DNA of 64,000 bases from Eudorina sp. 2006-703-Eu-15 (lineage: Eukaryota; Chlorophyta; Chlorophyceae; Chlamydomonadales; Volvocaceae): the NCBI GenBank assembly GCA_003117195.1, contig BDSI01000163.1:71025-135024 (forward strand), read 5' to 3'. The notes under the pieces were generated by a model that saw only the letters and a program-made list of their open reading frames with translations, was not told the origin of the DNA and searched no databases. A program made the position numbers and the translations under genes. Shown here in pieces: positions 50,872 to 63,835 of this stretch. The stretch's first letter is position 1. Each line of letters starts with the position of its first letter.

Positions 50872-50876
50872 TGTAA
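50872..50876 (+). terminator. Candidate TGTAA poly(A) signal for the adenylate kinase gene
   Basis: First clear TGTAA after the stop, about 830 nt downstream, so the assignment is weak. Confidence 0.3.
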
Positions 50877-51049
50877 CGGTTACATAACACAACACGAGGA
50901 ACCTGGGGCTCGCTGGCAGCGAGCGACAGCTGGCTACCATCGCATTACTGAGCTGCTGACGGTCGTACCCCTGATGCGGATTGACGGGTGTTGGGGGGTC
51001 AGTCATGGCCGTGTCGGGGCCGTGTGAGAGGCGGAGGTGAGCGCAGCCG

Positions 51050-51105
51050 ACCGTGTTATTAACAATGTTGTTACGGTGGACCCCGCGGATCATCAGTGGC
51101 ACCCG
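51050..51105. repeat. Solo end of the terminal-inverted-repeat family
   Basis: GTGTTATTAACAATGTTGTT, then ACGGTGGACCCCGCGGATCA and TCAGTGGCACCCG. It matches the right end of the 32233-33363 element (TTATTACCAATAGTGTTACC...GTGGACCCCGCGGGTCATC). Confidence 0.65.
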
Positions 51106-52518
51106 TATGTCCGTCACGGCACGCTCGGCAGGTTTTGGCGTGGCGTGGCGTTCGCTAGCCGAAAGCCGATGGCTGCTGCGGAAGGCCATTGATTGATTCT
51201 GGAACACGCTGGATTCGGTACATCTCTTCGTGCCGTGCTCTTGCGCCGCGTGGTATTTTCATCGCACCGGTATGTGCTGCGTGTCCAGGCGGACCAAAGG
51301 TCCCCCACACCTGGCCACCTGGCTGCCACATGTACAGCGCATGTACAGCGCATGTCACAGCAGTTTGGATGGAATCCCTGGGGAGGAGATACACGGCAGA
51401 ACCTCCCACGTCAGGGATCCAAACGGGTCAAAGTAGCGGGTCAAAACACACTGAACCGCACGACACCATTACATCCGTAGTTGGCCGACTGACGTGTTCC
51501 GTGGCCTACGCCTGCCCACCGTCAGCGCTCTTCAGCAGCGATGTCACATGGTCAGGTATTTCGCCGCCGGAATCTTTTTTATAATTCCTTTTTGTGTCAG
51601 ATCGCGCATTGGATTTGGGTTGGTCCCCAATGGCACTTGAAGGTCTGTTCCAGTGCGTGGCAGTGACGGTCGCCCTCGTTCGCTGTGCATGTGAGCGACA
51701 GGGAGCGGCCCGCCCTACCCGCCCGATTGAAGCGCCCTAGAAGAACGACCAGAGAATTTGATGAGCTTCCTCCATCATAGTAAGCGTGATCTGCTTTCAA
51801 GTGATGCGACTCGCAAGCAGTGGGTGGCATTCCTGGACATTGTACCAGTTGGCGACACAGCCCCTACGCCGCTATGTGCCGCAAACAACAGTATGAGGAC
51901 GTAGGAATGCAGATTACACGAGGATGATCGAAAAGCTTGCATGTCGGTAGGTATGCGCTCCGCGGTGGCGGGCACGACGCGGAACACGGTTCGCGACTGC
52001 GTGACTCCTCGCGAGGAAATGCGTTTTGAAAATGCGCTTCCATCCATGTACCGGCTGATGACACAGGCAAGGATTGGGCCTACAAGCCCGCTAGAACAGC
52101 TAGAAGATGTGTGGCCGGTGGCGGGAACGAGAATAACGGTTGAAGCGTCGAAGTTAATGCTTCGCCAGGCAACGATTATAAAATCAGACGCAGTGAAAAG
52201 ACTTGTGGCGCCGACTTCAGACAAATGTCAATCGTCGCTGGCCACTGACCCGCTGCGGGTCACAAACAAGTGAAAACAGGTGCCTTATGCGTGCTGTAAA
52301 GCAAAGTCACTTTGCAAATTTCATGGCTTAAGCGCATGCGATATGATGCGATGTTACAGTCTTTGGCGCTTCACAAATGCCGTACGCTGAAGCGGAAAAA
52401 CTTCCATCAGGTTTCCTGATTGCATGTCATGACAATGGTCTTTTGTTAACATGTTTATAATGATTCATTCTTGGGTTTGTTAATGGACGTCAGTCCCGTT
52501 GCAACATAGCTGTGAAGT

Positions 52519-55500
52519 ATGGACGGAGTAACTATAATATTTGTTCTAGGTGCACCAGGGTAAGCAGATCGGTCGTGCCATAGGCAGCGTGACGATTTTC
52601 TAAGCGACTGCCATGGGTGCAGGTCCGGCAAAGGAACGCAATGCGAAAAAATTGCGGAGAAGTATGGGTGGACGCATTTGTCTACAGGCGATCTGCTGCG
52701 AAATGAGGTCCAGGCGGACACGGAGCTGGTGAGCCGCGTCGTCCGATGCAGCAAGTGCACTTCCCCACCTGAGCGCCGGAGCACTCCCCAGCATGGTTAA
52801 TCTCTCCATGGCCGCGTTGACTATCGGGTCAAATACATACGCTGCTGTCAAGAGGGCGTTCACGGATGCGCGGCGCTACATGTTGCCATGTCGCTACGGA
52901 CATGGTACCCCAAGCAGCTAGTCCTGACGTCCCATTCCCCCTCCCCATTCGGTCCGCGGACGCAGGGCCAGCAAATTAATGAGATCATGGCGTCTGGACA
53001 AATGGTCCCGAACGACCTGATGCTCGGTGAGCCCGTCCCCACCTGTCAGCATCCCCGGGTCGGAGACGGTTTGCATCCTGCACACATCTTTAAGGGCTGG
53101 GTGGGGTGTGCGCCATTCGCGCCAACATGGAGCTCTGGCCCCATATGCCGCTGCCCCTCTCACACCCACTGCTGGAGGGGGTAATGCTGCAACCAACGGA
53201 GCCGTCTCCGTTTGCGGGCGTCAAGATGGGTGCGGAACGGCCACGGGAATATAGCCGCGGAACGAGGCTTATGAGCTAGGGCTCCATCACAGAACAGGTC
53301 CATGTGCTCAAAAGGGGGGGAGGCAATGTGCGCATGTCCAGATCGGGTCCACCTGCCCCCCCTTCCGCAGCTGAGGGCCTCACCGCCCTCACCGCATCCA
53401 CCACCGGCCGCACTACCTTGCCTCCGGGCAGCCAATCACCGTTGTGGGTTCCCTATCATGCACCTGGTCACCTGACCCCGCCATGTGTCCGGTCCCCGGT
53501 CCCGCCTCTCTCCCGCATCCCCACCACCACCCCTCGACCTCCCCCGCTCCTGACCTCACAGAGCTGCTGACCAACGCCATGGCCAGCAGCGGCTCCTCCC
53601 GCTTCCTCATCGACGGCTACCCCCGCAACCTGGACCAGCTCATGGAGTTCCAGACGCAGGTGGCCGGAGCGGGGAGGGAGGCAGGGAGGAGGGAGGGAGG
53701 GAGGGGTCGACGTGTTGTAGCTCCGTCGCTGTGCTGATCTCCGTCACACGCGGCCCCGCGCGACGCGTTGACCGGATGCCACTGCACGACAGACGGAATG
53801 TACAGCATGTACAGCATGCGCACCATGAGCAGCAGAAGCACAAGCTGAGCTCCGGGCCGAGTTGACGACCCGACCGCCCTTCAACCCCTGGGTCCGCAGG
53901 TGAAGCCCTGTGACGGCGTGCTGGTGTTCAGTGTGCCGGAGGAGGTGGCAGTGGAGCGGCTGCTGGCGCGGGGCGCCACCTCGGGGCGGGTGGACGACAA
54001 CGAGGAGACCATCCGGGAGCGCATGGGGGTGTTCTGGTCTGAGAGCCAGCCGGTGATCGAGTTCCTGGCGGACAGCGGCAGCCACGTGCACGAGGTGGAT
54101 TCGGCGGCCCCCGAGGAGGAGGTCTTTGCGGCGGTGGAGCCCTTCATGGAAGAAATGGAAACACTGGGTGGGTGGGTGGGGGGGGGGGCGCCGAAGCGAG
54201 GGGCGCTGGCTCGCCTGTGGGTGGCGCCCTCCCGAGGTATCGGCCTCCTCGGCGTCCTACCTACCACCCTTGACCCTTGCCCAGTCAACCTCTCAGCGTA
54301 AACCCCTGCACTGCGCGTTGGAGCCCGGTCCGATGTCTCCCCCTCTGCCTCCAACCTGACATCGATCCGAAGGGGCATGTTGAACACGCGGGGCAGGCGG
54401 GCATGTACGGTGCCGTACATCCGGCCTTAACCCTCAGTACACATCGTGTCCCGACACCCGCCCCCGCACCGCGCAGCGGCTGAGAAGGAGGAGGGCCGGG
54501 ACGGCGAGGCGGGTGAGGGGCCGACGACCGACGCGGAGGCCGACGCCAGCGGCGCCGACGAGCCCGGCACGCTGGGCGCCGTGGCTTCGGAGCTGGCGGA
54601 CGCCACCCTGGTGTACGTGCTGGGTACCCCGGGGTGCGACCAGGACACGCAGTGCGAGCAGGTGGCCCAGCGGTACGGCTGGACGAGCATCACGCCGGAC
54701 GAGCTGCTGCGGGAGGAGATAGAGCGGGGCTCCGACCTGGGCCTGCAGGTGCGTGTGAGAGCGTGTGTGTGTACGATAGGTGTAGGTGTGTGTGTGTGTG
54801 TAGAGAGAGAGAGATAAGAAGCCCACCCAGAACCGCCCAGATCCGCATACTCACCCAAAACACATGCGGTTTATTTACCGTGTGTGTGCGTGTGTTTGTG
54901 TGTTTATGTGTACAATTTGGGTGTGGGTGTGGGTGTTGTTTGTGGGTGTGGGTGTATACCGGAGGGCTGGGGAGGACTTTGGACGGCGCTAAGGGGTGGA
55001 GGAGCGGCCTGATCCAGTAGGTGGGGGTGGGTAGCTGGGAGAAGCCGGGCCTCGTAACAAGACCCCTCGGGTGGCGCAGATGGGGAGAGGAGGCCAGCGT
55101 AGCTGCCGGCAGGGCCGAGGGGAGGTGCCGGAAGCGGCAAGGGAGGTGTTGGGGGGGGGAGAGGGGAGGCCTGTTGCGCAATTGTGCAGACGTGCCGGCC
55201 AGCAGCCGCTGCGTCAGAGAAGCGGCTGCACTGGGCGGATGCGGGGCGGCGAGGCGGCGAGGCGGCGAGGCGGCGAGGCGGCGAGGCGGCGAGGCGGCGA
55301 GGCGGAGCGGACCCGTCTGACGGCCCGGGGCAGGGCAGGGCCCCAGTGCAGCGGTATCCTTCCTTGTACCGCTGCCATCGTGTCGGCCTCTCAAGCCGCT
55401 ATCGGGGGGATTCACTCCGGCCACCCCGCCACACACACACCGGCCCCCCCCACCCCACCAGCCCTGCCACCCTGCCACCCTAACCACCCTAGCCTCCCGG

Positions 55501-58500
55501 TGTCCTGTGGGCGAGCAGGGCCCCACGACCGCAACCGGTCGACACGCGCACACACATCGCGAGTCCGCGACAGCAGGCGGCAGGGGCCGCCCTCGCAACG
55601 CCCCACCGCACCGCACCCCACCAACCCAACCCCCAAACCCCAATCAAGCACCAAGCTCGAACCATAACGACTCCGAGCATCCCGCCCCCCCCCCCCGCCT
55701 TCTCTGCCCCCCATCCCTTCCCCCGCCCCGCCGTCAGGTCGCGGAGCTGCTGGCGGTGGGTCAGGACGTGCCCTCGGAGCTGCTGGTCGAGCTGATCGCC
55801 GGTGCGCTCACCGCCACTCCGCCGTCGCAGCGGCGCTTCCTTCTTAATGGCTTCCCCCGGCACCTGGGCCAGCTGGAGGTGGGAAGGGAAGGGCGGGGGG
55901 GCGAGGGGGGATGCGTAGGTGCGTTTGTTTGTGTGTGGGGCCCTGCGGTAGGCTGGGGCCGGCGGCAAACCGTTGGGTGCATCCAGTTCACGGTCGTAAG
56001 GACTGGGGCACTGGGCCATCCTGGGGGGCGATGTGGGTTCAAGCGAGAACCGGTGCGTGTGTGTGCGTGTGTGTAAAAGATAACTGAGCCGTGTGTGTGT
56101 TTAGAAATGCAACCCGCCCGCCCCGTGTGTGTGTGCGTGTCTGCTGCCCGGCAGGCGTTTGAGAGCCGGGTCCGGCCGGCCGACGGAGTGCTCATCATGA
56201 CCATCCCTGAGGAGCTGGCGGTGGAGCGGCTGATGGCGGCCCAGGTGTACGACAGCGAGGAGGCCGTACGGGATCGTCTGGACGGCTTCCGTGTGGAGAC
56301 TCAGCCCGTCATCGACATCCTGAGGGACCAGGTGGGCCCTACACGGATCCGGACTCGGGATGGGGGAGAGGAGCCGACGTGTGGGTGGCGGGGGGGCTGA
56401 GTGGGTGCGCGGGTGGGTGAGTCGCAGGTGGGGGGTAGCGTGGGACGCACCACCTGCTGTGTGTGTGTTTAGATAAGAGACCCGCCCGACCCTGTTGTGT
56501 GTTAGCAAGGAGAAAAGCTGAGCCGCGAAAAAGCAGACCCGTGTCCAGCAATGCAACCGACGACTGAGACCGTGTGTGTGTGTGTGTGCGTGGATGGGGC
56601 GGGGGTGTATGGCACCGTATCACGGGCGGGCAGGCGTCTCCACCGCCGCTCCCCTGACGGGTCTTTGTGTGCTTCGCCATGGCCTGTGCACACCTGTACG
56701 GCGCACATCACACCGTAGGGGATGCCCCTATGCCGCTGCACAGAAGGAAGCCGGACCCCGCCTGCAGCCTCCGCGACCCGGAAACCCCTCACCTCCCGGC
56801 CCCCGCCCTCCGCCTCCCGCCCCCAAAACACCCAACTGCCGTACGGCTTACACCCGCCGCGCCGCAGGGCGTACAAGTGGGTGACGTGGATGCTTCAGGG
56901 GAGCCGGAGGAGGTGTTTGCGCAGGTGGGTGCCTTCATCGAAGGTTTCGGAGCCCCCGTCGAGCAGACCGAGCCGCCACAGGACGAGGCTCCGGAACCAG
57001 AGCCGGAGCCGGCACAGCCTGAGCAGGAGCCGACGGAGGCGGAGCAAGCCGAGGAGCCGCCGCAGCCGCAGCCGCAGCCCGAGGAGTCAGCGGTTGCGCC
57101 AGACGGCGGCGCGGATGCGGCGGACGACGTCGCCGACGCTGACGCCGCCGAAGGCGAACAGTACAGCGAGGAGCAGGTGAAGGCGGCCATCCGCATCCAG
57201 GCGGCGAGGAGGGGTTATGAGGACCGGAAGCGGGTGGCGGCGCTGCGGGAGGCGAAGCGGGCGGAACTGGCGGCGCAGGCGGAGGCGGCCGCGGTGGTCC
57301 CGGCGGGGGAGGCCGAAGCCGAGGGACAGGAGACTGCGGCGGAAGGGCAGGCGGAGGCGGAGACCGGGGCGGAGGCGGAGCAAGCGGCGGAGGCGGAGCA
57401 AGCGGCGGAGGCGGAGGCGGAGCAAGCGGCGGAGGCGGAGGCGGAGCAAGCGGCGGCAGAGGCGGAGGCGGGTGCTGACCCGGGCACGTCCGACGCCTTC
57501 GAGTACAGCGAGGAGCAGGTGAAGGCGGCCATCCGCATCCAGGCGGCGAGGAGGGGCTACGAGGATCGGAAGCGGGTGGCGGCGATACGAGCTGAGAAGC
57601 TGCGGCAGCAACAGCAGCAGCAGCCGGAGGAACCGGAGGAGCAGCAGCAACAGCCGGAGGAACAGCAGCAGCCAGAGGGCCTTGCGGGGCCTCAGGACGA
57701 GGAGGCGGCGGAGGCGGAGGCGGCGGAGGCGGAGGCGGAGGCGGCGGAGGCGGAGGCCGCTCCAGAGGGTCAAGAGGCCCAGGAGGGTGGGGCCCTAGGG
57801 CTCGACTACACGGACGAGCAGGTCCAGGCGGCCATTAAGATTCAGGCGGCGCGGAGGGGCTACGAGGCACGGAAGCGCATGACTGCCATCCGGCAAGCCA
57901 AACAGCAGGTGGTGGAGCCGGTGCAGCCCACGTTTGCGGAGTCGGGCTCGGGTCCGGCGGGCGCGGCGGAAGGTGAGGCGGCGGAGGCGGAGGGTACGGC
58001 AGCAGCGGAGGCGGATGGGGAGGCGGAGGCGGCGGCAACAGCGGAGGCGGAGGCAGCAGCGGAGGCGGAGGCAGCAGCGGAGGCGGGGCCGGAGGCGGAC
58101 GCGGAGGCGCAACAAGAGGGTATGTCGTACGATGAGGCGATTATGCGGATACAGGCGGCGGGACGGGGCTACTTGGACCGCAAGAAGGTGGCGGCGATGC
58201 GGAGGGAAGCGGCGGCGCAGAAGGAGCTGGAGGCCAGGGCGATGCAGCAGGTGCGGGTGTGTGTGCGTGTGCGGGTGTGTGCGGGTGGGTACACGTGTGT
58301 GCGGGCGGCGGCGTGGGCGTGTGGGCGTGTGGGCGTGTGGGCATGTGGGCGTGCAGTCCGACAGATGGAGAGGAGTCGGGGTTAGGGTCGGGGTTGGAGG
58401 GGTGTAGGAAACTGCTTGACACATGTCCACACTGCGTTGACTGCCCGAGGGAGTAGTTTGGGGTACAGGGTTTGGGGAAGGGGGTGAGAGCCCCGGGCGG

Positions 58501-61500
58501 TCGGCAGCCACGGTCTGCAAAGGGGGAGGTGGAAGTGAACAAACGAACGCTGAACGAATCAGCCCAGTCCAAGTCCTGTTGTAGTGCAACGCTAATGCGT
58601 TACATCATATCTGATCCAGTTCAGAATTCAACTGGGCGGTCCACGCCGTCCCCCCGGCGACGGGTGCGGCTCTAGATCGTAACCGGACGGCTGAGACCCG
58701 GTGTCTCTTGGGTACGCACGGACGTCCACACATTCGGCTCCGGGCTGGTTCGGATCGGGCGGTGCCCTCGCGAGACACATCCGTCCTCCGCGCCCCCCAG
58801 GACGGTCCCTATCTTTCGTCGGCGGCGCGCAATGCATGCGACCTCCCCCCAACCTCGTTTCGCCGCCAGCTCACTCACTCTCCCTCGCCCTCCCTCCCTC
58901 CCTCCCTCCCTCCCTCCCTCCCGCTCATCGGGCCCAGGTGGACGCCATCCGCGGCATGCTGGTGGTGTGCGGCCCCAGCGGTGTGGGCAAGGGCACCCTC
59001 ATCGGCCGCCTCATGTCGGAGCACGGGGACAAGTTCGGGTTCAGTGTCAGTCACACCACCCGGGGGCCGCGCCCGGGGGAGCAGAACGGGGTGCACTACC
59101 ACTTCTCGGACAGGTGCGGGCGGGGGAGGGAGGGGCAGGGAGGGGGAGGGGGCAGCGGAGGGAGGCGGAGGGGGGGGATCAAGGAAGGGAGGGAGGGAGG
59201 GCGGCAGCGGGGCCGGGGGGGGGCCAGGGAGGGGAGGGTGGCGGGTGGCGGGGCCCACGAGGGCTGCGGACCGACTGAAGGGCGGCGCACGTGGGCGGGT
59301 CCGTAACGGTGGGCAGCTGGAAGCCGGGGTCAGATAGCGGTGTAGATGGGTGCCTTGCGAGTGACGGGGAACCGCCGGTCCCGCGGGGCTACGGTATGCG
59401 CTGCTACGGTCGGGGCCATTCAATGAGACCGCTGACGGTACCTGCCCTCAGCGGGGATGCCAGAACACGAACAGGTGAGTGTGTAGCGTTTAGACGACCA
59501 AGTAACGGATGGGTCAGGCGGGAGGTCGGGGACCTCGGGCCAGGGGAGGATCCCCCCACCCGGATGGGTCCAGGGCCGGGCAGTCAAACCGGTACCATGG
59601 GTCAAGTGGTCGTAACCACGTGGAAGACTGGTCCTGGGGGGGCTTCCTCGCCGAACCGCGTCTGGCCCCTTGCGGTCCATCCCCTCTCCCACATCCACCC
59701 CCGGTTGTCACCGGGGTGTGCGTTGAGATCTTCGAGCACCAGATCTCTCTCCGTTTTTGTCTTCGAGCGGGCCGGCCCCCACCCCCGGGCCCCTCCCTTC
59801 CCTTCCGTCGCTCGCTCCAGGGCGTCTATGCAGCGGGACGTGGACGCGGGGCTGTTCCTCGAGTACGCGGACGTGCACGGCAACATGTACGGCACCAGTC
59901 TGGAGGCGGTGGCGGCGGTGGGCGACTCGGGCCGGATCGCCGTACTGGACATCGACGTTCAGGTGGGAGGTGGGCGGGGTGGGATTGCCCTGGCGTGGCC
60001 ATATCCCGGCGGCTGTCCGTGCGTGTGCGTTGCTGGGCTGACAGCGATCCGAGAAACCCACCGATGAACCAAACCAGGACCCACCTCCCGAACCGACCGG
60101 GTGGGCCGCCCTGGAGGCGCACCCACATGCCGACCCAACCGCTGGGGTCCACATGTCCGGGAGATCCACTGGGGGTCCCCAGGTGGAGGTCTGTCCGGGT
60201 GATGAATAAACCGCACACGAGCGGCTCTGGAGGAAGCGGCGAGCGTGCACTGCTCTGCCCTCCCTTGAGGGCCTTGAGGAGGATCCCCGCCTGAGGGGTC
60301 GGAGGGTCTATCGGATCACAAAGTCAGAGGGGGGGCCCGCTGGGGTGCGGGGCAGTGGTAGGGCTGCCTCCGAGCAGCGGGCAGGGGGGTGGGTGTGGGG
60401 GGCCTGGCTGGTTTCGTTGTCCTAAGTGGCATAACGGGTTGGGGGGCCAGTCAGCAGGCCGCAGGTCTCCCTGCGGGATCCATCTGTGCGTGGGACTAAA
60501 GTCATGGGCCAGGACGCCACGCGACGGCACAGCACAGCACGACACAGCACGGCACGGCACGGCAGGCGGAAACTCCCTCGGGGTGTTGTACGAAGTGGCG
60601 ATGAGGAAGCCCGTCTGCTTGCCGTTGCCGTGCGGTGCGTCTGCGGCAGCGAACTGACGCCCGGGCAGACCGCTGTTGGTCGATAGGCGCCGACCGCAAC
60701 GCCCGACACCAACACTTCAATCCCCACGCCATTGCCGTGCTCTGCCCGATCGCTACTCTTTTTGGAAGCGCTTTGAAAATCCTCCCTGAAAATCCTCCTG
60801 GCCTGCTGCACCCTGTCGTCCCTCGCTTGCCCCCCTCCCCCCGGTCCCCCCCAGGGCGCCTCAAAGATCAAGGCCTCTCGCGCCGCCTCCAAGGCGCGCT
60901 ACGTGTTCGTGGACCCTCCCTCCCTGGAGGAGCTGGAGGCCCGGCTGCGGGCCCGCGGCACGGAGACGGAGGACAAGGTGCGGCTGCGGATGTCCAACGC
61001 CACCGCCGAAATCGAGCGGTCCCGCGCCCCGGGCTTCTTCGACGCGCGACTGGTCAACGACGACCTGGAGGCGGCCTACCACCGCTTCAAGGTCGCCATC
61101 GAGGGGCTGCTGCCGGGCACCTTCGCGCCGCAGGACCTGCAGCCGCCGGTCATGTCGACCGAGGAGCTGGAGGCCAGGGCAGCGGAGCAGGTAGGGCCCT
61201 GGGGGATCTGAGATTCGAGATTCGGGATCTGAGATTCGAGATCCGGGATCCGAGATCCAGACAGCGCGGTTGTTGGACACACCTTCAGGGGATCAACGCA
61301 AGGCCCAGCTGTTGTGCGCGTGGGGACGCCCAGCCTTGGAAGAGACGACCAGACCAAACCAAACCAAACAAAACCAAATCAGCCAACTAAGGGGCATTGA
61401 TGCAGGGCAAGGCATGGGCCAGGCACCAGCACACATGAGCGGCACCCGACGCCGCAGCTGCCGGCCGTTGCCCCTTTGAACGGAGGGATCGCGTTCTGGG

Positions 61501-63835
61501 GGCCTAACCCTCATCACCCCGTAGAACCCCAAAAAGGCGCAGCCGTATGCACTGAGGGATTGAGCGCCCCGGCATCAATGCATCCCCCACTGGCTCAGAA
61601 CACGAGTCCAGAACTTAACCCGCGCTGGCACATCCAGGACACGGACAGACTCCAATTCTCTCCCGTGCATACCTTCCAACTCTGCCACGGGCACTATACC
61701 CCCCAACCCGCCCGCAGGCGCCCCCTCGTTTCGCCGCCAGCTCACTCACTCTCCCTCGCCCTCCCTCCCTCCCTCCCGCTCATCGAGCCCAGGTGGACGC
61801 CATCCGCGGCATGCTGGTGGTGTGCGGCCCCAGCGGTGTGGGCAAGGGCACCCTCATCGGCCGCCTCATGTCGGAGCACGGGGACAAGTTCGGGTTCAGT
61901 GTCAGCCACACCACCCGGGGGCCACGGCCGGGGGAGCAGAACGGGGTGCACTACCACTTCTCGGACAGGTGCGGGCGGGGGAGGGAGGGGAAGGGAGGGG
62001 GAGGGGGCAACGGAGGGAGGCGGGGGGGGGGCCAGGGAGGGGCGGGTGTCGGGAGCTGTGTGGTTGAAAGGGTGCAAACCCCGAAGACCCCTCCCTGCGC
62101 TGACAGCTCTCGCGTCTGGGCCTCGGCCGGTGCTCCAGGGGCGCTTCTCGTCCTGCTCGTCCTCCTCCTGCTTCTCGTCCTTCTCGTCCTGTTCGTCCTT
62201 CTCGTCCTGCTCGTCCTCCTCCTGCTTCTCCTGTCTCTAGGACATCGACGCAGCCACCGGGGCCGTGCGCAGCCCACAAATGCCCCCCCCCCCAACCCTT
62301 TGGCCTTCGGAGCCCTGTAGTAGTGCAGCTGTCCTGCGCTCACTCTGATGCCATGGGCCACTCGAACCCGGGCGTAAACTGGGGCTTGATTGATTGCCTT
62401 CCTGCGCCTCCGCCCTGCCCGGCCCCCACCCCCGGGCCCGCTCCTCTTCCTCCACCGCCTGCAGGGAGTCTATGCAGCGGGACGTGGACGCGGGGCTGTT
62501 CCTCGAGTACGCCGACGTGCACGGCAACATGTACGGCACCAGCCTGGCGGCGGTGGCGGCGGTGGGCGACTCGGGCCGGATCGCCGTACTGGACATCGAC
62601 GTTCAGGTGGGGGTTGGGCGGGGTGGGCGGGGGCGGGGACGGGCGGGGGCGGGTTGCCAGGAAAAGCGCTTCGGAGGGAGTCGCACATGCGCTGGTGCGC
62701 GGTGCCGTTTCCCGAAACCGAGCTGGCACCGTCAGGACACTGGACGGGGTTTCTGGCAGAGTCCCCCACGAGGCCCTCCGACGCCGCGGGTCACGACGGC
62801 AAGGGCGGTGCCAGCTTGACAACAAGTGTCGTACATGTGGTCACACTGAAGCAAAGCGCGTTGCCGCTGCCGTTGCTCGGATCGACGCTCGACCGCAGTT
62901 ACCGTAGCAGCGCGTGGTGGGTAGATCGCGAATGGATCGTGGATGATCCAGGATCCAGGATTCTGCTCCTGAAGGGCAGGGACCGGAAGGAGAGTTCAGG
63001 AAATGTAGCTGTTGGCACCTTGCACACCCCGTCGGGGGGCCCTAGCGAATGACACTGCCACGAGCAGATCATCAAACGCTAGAGGAGCGGTGAGAGGACG
63101 ACGACTCCGACTGCATCGGTTGCTGCGGCCCCGTCCCATCGCCCCGTCCCTCGCTTGCCCCCCTCCCCCCCTCCCCCTTTCCCCCAGGGCGCCTCAAAGA
63201 TCAAGGCCTCTCGCGCCGCCTCCAAGGCGCGCTACGTGTTCGTGGACCCTCCCTCCCTGGAGGAGCTGGAGGCCCGGCTGCGGGGCCGCGGCACGGAGAC
63301 GGAGGACAAGGTGCGACTGCGGATGTCCAACGCCACCGCCGAAATCGAGCGGTCCCGCGCCCCGGGCTTCTTCGACGCGCGCCTGGTCAACGACGACCTG
63401 GAGGCGGCCTACCACCGCTTCAAGGTCGCCATCGAGGGGCTGCTGCCGGGCACCTTCGCGCCGCAGGACCTGCAGCCGCCGCCGCGCTTGCCGACGCCAC
63501 CGGCGGCGGCTCCGCCGCCGCCGCCGCCTCCGGCGGCGGCAGCGCCTGCGGCGCCGCGGCCGACGGCGTTAGAGCCTCCGACGACGACGACGACGATGGT
63601 CCGCGGCGGCCCTGCCAGCCCCGCGAATGCGACGTCGCTGCCTGTACGGCAGTACATGGACGCCACCGTAGTCCCCGTACTGCGGGAGGCGCTCCGGTCG
63701 CTGAATGAGGTGCGGCCAGACGACCCCCTCAAGTTCGTGGCGGATTACCTGATGGAGGCGAGGGCGAATGGGGGCCGGCACCCGTCGGCGGCGGCCGGAG
63801 GCGCCGTCAGCAACGGCAAGACGGGGCTGTACTAG
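52519..63835 (+). CDS. Multidomain ciliary-type adenylate/guanylate kinase with IQ and Dpy-30 motifs (FAP42/FAP75-like)
   Basis: Fifteen exons: 52519-52559, 52623-52728, 52966-53026, 53562-53659, 53900-54167, 54477-54748, 55738-55878, 56155-56331, 56868-58250, 58938-59113, 59821-59962, 60855-61190, 61793-61968, 62465-62606 and 63188-63835; phases close to 1388 residues. Domains: AK1 1-191 ([19 protein letters not shown], complete); AK2 about 235-388 with a ruined P-loop ([11 protein letters not shown]) and FLLNGFPR; an acidic Glu/Ala-rich region with four IQ motifs near 496, 610, 711 and 813 ([15 protein letters not shown]); two guanylate kinases, 850-1067 and 1068-about 1240 ([46 protein letters not shown]); a Pro/Ala linker; and a Dpy-30 motif 1327-1365 ([13 protein letters not shown]...[14 protein letters not shown]). 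Chlamydomonas axonemal proteins FAP42 and FAP75 are of this AK/GK type; I cannot tell which is the orthologue. Likely ciliary nucleotide balance with calmodulin and AKAP-like docking (inference). Confidence 0.87.
58853..61190 (+). repeat. Guanylate kinase exon block, copy 1
   Basis: Three exons (176, 142 and 336 nt) whose counterparts at 61793, 62465 and 63188 are almost identical in sequence; the first two also match exactly in length. Similarity includes about 65 bp of intron before the first exon (TCGTTTCGCCGCCAGCTCAC) but not most of the other intron sequence. Confidence 0.9.
61195..61262. repeat. GAGATTCGA / GAGATCCGG short tandem repeats
   Basis: About seven degenerate 9-14-nt units just after the donor at 61191. 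Confidence 0.8.
61727..63479 (+). repeat. Guanylate kinase exon block, copy 2
   Basis: Tandem duplicate of 58853-61190. Coding differences are few (RAS/RES before MQRDV, SLEAV/SLAAV, RARG/RGRG). Copy 2's last exon continues into the Pro-rich linker and Dpy-30 end, whereas copy 1 ends [14 protein letters not shown] at a donor. Confidence 0.9.
62144..62238. repeat. CTCGTCCTG/CTCCTCCTG tandem repeat
   Basis: About ten 6-12-nt pyrimidine-rich units (CTCGTCCTNCTCGTCCT...) in the intron between guanylate kinase 2 exons. Confidence 0.85.

Larger units (their letters stand above)
50039..52518. other. Intergenic region between the two kinase genes
   Basis: A frame at 50580-50700 encodes Gln/Pro (HRQPQQQQQPQQQVPQVAPR) after an AG and ends in TAG; it might be an alternative 3' exon but has no support. 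A solo end of the terminal-repeat family lies at 51050-51105. Open frames on both strands at 51775-52273 have no domain. 52260-52518 is AT-rich and probably contains the promoter of the next gene. Confidence 0.45.

Noticed and set aside
51775..52273. Opposed 149- and 110-codon open frames between the kinase genes
   Set aside because: Neither has a domain, splice context or poly(A) signal. Kept only as an unassigned interval.
57087..58589. Leu/Arg-rich minus-strand open frames
   Set aside because: They are the antisense of the IQ/acidic exon, where GAG/GCG-rich codons read as Leu and Arg on the other strand.
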